From the NCBI GenBank assembly GCA_948896875.1, contig CAQUWW010000070.1, positions 5,696 to 15,335 on the forward strand: a stretch of DNA of 9,640 bases, given 5' to 3'. Origin of the DNA: an uncultured Acetatifactor sp. (GTDB lineage Bacteria; Bacillota; Clostridia; Lachnospirales; Lachnospiraceae). The notes under the pieces are model-generated. The model searched no databases and was not told the origin of the DNA. It saw nothing but the letters and a program-made list of their open reading frames with translations. Numbering within the stretch: the stretch's first letter is position 1; each line of letters begins with the position of its first letter. Below, piece by piece: positions 7,374-9,640 of the stretch. The translations under genes were made by a program, and so were the position numbers.

Positions 7374-7423
7374 AAAAAGACAGATTGTCTTGACCCTTCA
7401 TGGGCAAAACAATCTGTCTTTTT
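7374..7423 (-). terminator. Intrinsic terminator after sigK
   Basis: A perfect 15-bp stem pairs aaaaagacagattgt (7374-7388) with acaatctgtcttttt (7409-7423). The 20-base loop can itself form a short ccc/ggg stem. On the minus strand the stem is followed by a T-rich tract (TTTTTTGTTTTAT), as expected after sigK, whose stop lies 22 bases upstream. The plus-strand side is also T-rich, so it may work in both directions. The rest of the 319-base gap between sigK and the importer operon holds the promoter and dyad elements listed separately; nothing else recognisable is seen between about 7280 and 7370. Confidence 0.88.
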
Positions 7424-7445
7424 CGTCTTTTCTGTTTTATACCGA

Positions 7446-8081
7446 CTATCCCTGCTCGAACTTCTCCCGCAGCTTCCCCAGAGCCTTCTTCTCAATCCGG
7501 CTCACATAACTTCTGGATATCCCCAGCTTCTCCCCGATTTCGTTCTGGGTCACCTCCCGGTTCCCATACAGGCCGTAACGCATGATAATAATCTGTCTCT
7601 CCCGCTCCGTCAGGTTGGCGTCTATCAGTGTAAAAAGTCTCCTGATATTCCCGGTCAATTCCATATTTTCAACAATATCCGGCTGATTCTGCTCAATCAC
7701 GTCCACCAGATGAATCTCATTTCCCTCCTTGTCCTGACCGATGGGTTCAAAAAGAGAAACCTCCCTGGAGGACTTTTTCTTTCCACGTAGGAACATCAGC
7801 AGCTCATTTTCAATACATCTGCAAGCATACGTGGCCAACCTCCCCTTTTTCTCATCAAAAGTTCTGATGGCCTTGATCAGTCCGATACAGCCGATAGAAA
7901 TAAAGTCCTCTATATCTTCGTCCGCATTCTGGTATTTTTTGACAATGTGAACCACCAGGCGCAGATTCCGCTCCACCAGTACCTTCTGTGCCTGTTCGGC
8001 CTCCTCAGGGGAGCCATCGCGCAGTAAACGGATATATTCCGCTTCCTCCTCCTGAGTCAACGGCTTTTGAAACGTCTCCAA
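7446..8081 (-). CDS. sigK: Late mother-cell sporulation sigma factor SigK, without pro-sequence
   Basis: SigK directs RNA polymerase to late mother-cell genes for spore coat and cortex formation. The 211-residue protein has a core-binding and -10-recognition region 2 at about residues 38-100 (NLRLVVHIVKKY, then ATYACRCIENELLMFLRG). The stretch FEPIGQDKEGNEI at 111-123 distinguishes SigK from SigE. The region 4 helix-turn-helix at about 160-205 includes LGISRSYVSRIEKKA. The coding sequence is continuous, with no skin-type prophage insertion. The start is TTG, with GGGGG six bases upstream. A TAG stop in the same frame lies two codons before the TTG, so no hydrophobic pro-sequence like that of Bacillus pro-SigK can be present. 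Clostridioides difficile also makes a pro-less SigK. Activity must therefore be controlled by transcription rather than by SpoIVFB-type cleavage. Confidence 0.93.
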   Translation of the reverse strand: METFQKPLTQEEEAEYIRLLRDGSPEEAEQAQKVLVERNLRLVVHIVKKYQNADEDIEDFISIGCIGLIKAIRTFDEKKGRLATYACRCIENELLMFLRGKKKSSREVSLFEPIGQDKEGNEIHLVDVIEQNQPDIVENMELTGNIRRLFTLIDANLTERERQIIIMRYGLYGNREVTQNEIGEKLGISRSYVSRIEKKALGKLREKFEQG

Positions 8082-8087
8082 TTCCTA

Positions 8088-8092
8088 CCCCC
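8088..8092 (-). promoter_or_regulatory. Ribosome binding site for the TTG start of sigK
   Basis: GGGGG on the minus strand stands six bases before the TTG codon at 8081. The in-frame TAG at 8087-8085 falls inside the spacer, so translation in this frame cannot begin farther upstream. This fixes TTG as the first possible start. Confidence 0.55.
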
Positions 8093-8111
8093 ATGGATTA
8101 CTCTTTCTATC

Positions 8112-8119
8112 AGTTTATG
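8112..8119 (-). promoter_or_regulatory. Possible SigE-type -10 element upstream of sigK
   Basis: The minus strand reads CATAAACT, close to the SigE -10 consensus CATACANT. It would place the transcript start about 25 bases before the TTG codon, a sensible distance. A -35 matching the SigE ATA motif is only weakly present (CTATGG near 8132-8137). In Bacillus, sigK is transcribed by SigE RNA polymerase with SpoIIID, so the placement makes biological sense, but the match is short. Confidence 0.35.
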
Positions 8120-8164
8120 AATTAGACTTATCCATAGTGCCTGTCATAGGGAAAGGAATCTGTT

Positions 8165-9547
8165 TCATGCTAAAAACTGCGCCATCACGTAATTGCTCAC
8201 ATCCAGTCCTTTGTCTGTCAACGCCAGATATACGGCCGAATCGGCCACATTCCTGTCACTATTGTTCCTCTCTCTGACTGCTTTCCCATTTTCTTCACTC
8301 CCGCTTCTGTCCGCATACATAAGTTCTCCGGAATCTTTGCCTCCATCTGTAATCTCTCCCGCAGCTCTGCCCGCATCATCTCTCTGCATATTGTCCTCAC
8401 AGAGTCTTCTCACTGTCTGCCCTGCCTGTATATCGACCCTGGGGGCTCTTCCCACTATCTGCGCCTCCCGCCCACGATACTCCAACAGTCCGTCCCGGAT
8501 ATTTTTCCGGATGACATCCCCATACACCTCTTCCGGTCTGCGGCCAAAGAGCTTTTCAAATTCTCCGCAGTCGATTCCTTCCGTCATCCGAAGCCCCAGG
8601 AAGAAAAATTCTTCCATCTGCTCCTGCATGCTCAGCGTCTGAATCTCCTCCCTGCACCCAAATGGATCCTTCAAATAGTCGTTCAGCTGCGAACTATTCC
8701 GGAACCGTACGTTTTCCAGCAGAGAAGCCGCCCCGATGCCGAAGCCGATATAATTTTTTCGTTTCCAGTAGCCGCAGTTGTGACGGCATTCATAGCCCTC
8801 TTTCGCATAATTGGAAATCTCATAGCGACGGTACCCTTCTCTGGCCAGGATGTCTTTGGTCTCCTGATACATCAGCCGGTCCGTATCTTCGTCCGGGATG
8901 TCCAGTTCTCCACTTTCATATTTTTCGAAAAAAGGTGTCCCTTCTTCCACAATCAGGCTGTACGCCGATATATGCTCCGGCGGCCGGCTCAGGGAAAGCA
9001 CCTTCCGCAGGCTGTCCGTATAACGAGAAAGGGTCTGGCCCGGCAGTGCGCTCATCAGGTCCACATTGATATTGTCAAAGCCAGCCTCTCTGGCGGCGGC
9101 AAAGCTTTCCTCAAACTGTTCCCAGGTATGAATCCTGCCGATTGCCGCAAGCTCTTCATCGTGTGCGGACTGCAGACCAATACTCAGGCGGTTAACCCCT
9201 GCTTTCCGGAGGCGAAGCAGCTCTTCCGGCCGTACGGTTCCCGGGTTCACTTCCATAGTGATCTCCGCATTTTCTGCCAGGTGGTAATGGCTTCCGACTG
9301 CCGCCAACAGTTCTTCCATACATTCCGTGGGCACCGCGGACGGCGTACCGCCCCCGATAAACATGCTGGTAATGCGGTACTCCCCATACCGAGAAGCGCT
9401 TCCCGCCGTCTCGGCAAGAAGCGCTTTCATATACTGTCTCTTCGTTTCGTCATCCCCGGGAGCGGAGAGGAAATCGCAGTAATAACATTTCCTGATACAA
9501 AAAGGAATATGAAAGTATAATTCCAGTTCTTTTTTCTCAGTCATCAT
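8165..9547 (-). CDS. hemW: HemW-like radical SAM protein (heme chaperone family) with C-terminal insertion
   Basis: HemW is a radical SAM protein related to oxygen-independent coproporphyrinogen oxidase (HemN) and is thought to insert heme into target proteins. The cluster motif C17-x3-C21-x2-C24 lies in HIPFCIRKCYYCDFLS. The fourth cysteine found in true HemN is absent, which supports HemW. Further family motifs are GGGTPS at 65-70, EVNPGTV at 99-105, RLSIGLQS at 120-127 and DLMSALPGQT at 163-172. HemW proteins usually have about 380 residues; this one has 460. The excess lies at about residues 358-436, a charged, Gly/Asp/Arg/Ser-rich stretch inserted in the C-terminal winged-helix region, before the normal ending (LALTDKGLDVSNYVMAQFLA). 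The ATGATG start overlaps the lepA stop, which suggests translational coupling; no strong Shine-Dalgarno is seen. The start could be either ATG. Confidence 0.92.
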   Translation of the reverse strand: MMTEKKELELYFHIPFCIRKCYYCDFLSAPGDDETKRQYMKALLAETAGSASRYGEYRITSMFIGGGTPSAVPTECMEELLAAVGSHYHLAENAEITMEVNPGTVRPEELLRLRKAGVNRLSIGLQSAHDEELAAIGRIHTWEQFEESFAAAREAGFDNINVDLMSALPGQTLSRYTDSLRKVLSLSRPPEHISAYSLIVEEGTPFFEKYESGELDIPDEDTDRLMYQETKDILAREGYRRYEISNYAKEGYECRHNCGYWKRKNYIGFGIGAASLLENVRFRNSSQLNDYLKDPFGCREEIQTLSMQEQMEEFFFLGLRMTEGIDCGEFEKLFGRRPEEVYGDVIRKNIRDGLLEYRGREAQIVGRAPRVDIQAGQTVRRLCEDNMQRDDAGRAAGEITDGGKDSGELMYADRSGSEENGKAVRERNNSDRNVADSAVYLALTDKGLDVSNYVMAQFLA

Positions 9548-9640
9548 CCAGCTTCAGCACACTTAAGAATGCCTTCTGGGGAATCTCCACATTCCCGATC
9601 TGGCGCATGCGCTTCTTTCCTTCCTTCTGCTTCTCCAGCA
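9537..9640 (-). CDS. lepA: Elongation factor 4 (LepA), C-terminal fragment cut by the window edge
   Basis: LepA is a ribosome-bound GTPase that acts on stalled or mistranslocated ribosomes. Only the last 33 codons are inside the window. They read LEKQKEGKKRMRQIGNVEIP and then QKAFLSVLKLDDD before a TGA stop. This basic tail, with KRMRQ-G-VEIP-FLSVLKL, is the highly conserved LepA C-terminus that inserts near the ribosomal peptidyl transferase centre. The stop overlaps the hemW start by 11 bases in another frame, so the two genes form one operon, as in many Firmicutes. The remainder of the gene lies beyond the right edge. Confidence 0.92.
   Translation of the reverse strand, partial: LEKQKEGKKRMRQIGNVEIPQKAFLSVLKLDDD

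Noticed and set aside
8780..9520. Plus-strand open frame of 246 codons opposite hemW
   Set aside because: It is a shadow of hemW, whose radical SAM motifs are in the minus-strand frame.

Overview
The window reads as part of a spore-forming, low-to-mid GC Gram-positive chromosome, most likely a Lachnospiraceae / Clostridium cluster XIVa gut anaerobe. This rests on an intact sporulation sigma factor of the SigK type, a lepA-hemW gene pair, a lipoprotein-dependent Lpl/Ytc-type sugar importer, and a YesM/YesN-type two-component system. I cannot name the species. Every supported gene lies on the minus strand, so the genes run from right to left.

Right end (about 9640 to 7374): the last 33 codons of lepA (elongation factor 4) overlap the start of hemW by 11 bases. 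HemW is a radical SAM protein with an unusual hydrophilic insertion of about 75 residues near its C-terminus. After 83 bases comes sigK, which is uninterrupted, starts at TTG and lacks the usual pro-sequence. It ends at a strong stem-loop terminator.

Centre (about 7373 to 3408): a leader region carries a candidate promoter followed by 2.25 tandem copies of a 39-bp unit, each built around an 11-bp-arm dyad. It precedes a three-gene ABC import operon: an LplB-type permease, an LplC/YtcP-type permease and a large solute-binding lipoprotein. A hairpin lies between the second permease and the binding protein, and a perfect-stem terminator closes the operon. No ATPase gene is present, so the importer probably borrows a shared MsmX-like ATPase encoded elsewhere.

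Left end (about 3379 to 1): an extended -10 promoter and a GC-rich island of repeats and hairpins precede a YesM-type sensor kinase and a YesN-type response regulator. The regulator is cut by the window edge inside its first AraC helix-turn-helix. The likely logic is that the kinase senses an extracellular sugar, possibly with the binding protein, and phosphorylates the regulator, which then activates the importer operon. The substrate cannot be read from this window because no glycoside hydrolase or sugar-metabolism gene is included.

No clearly new multi-gene system is visible. The most unusual items are the tandem dyad leader of the importer operon, the repeat island before the kinase gene, the HemW insertion, and the pro-less sigK placed after hemW, where hrcA is found in Bacillus.
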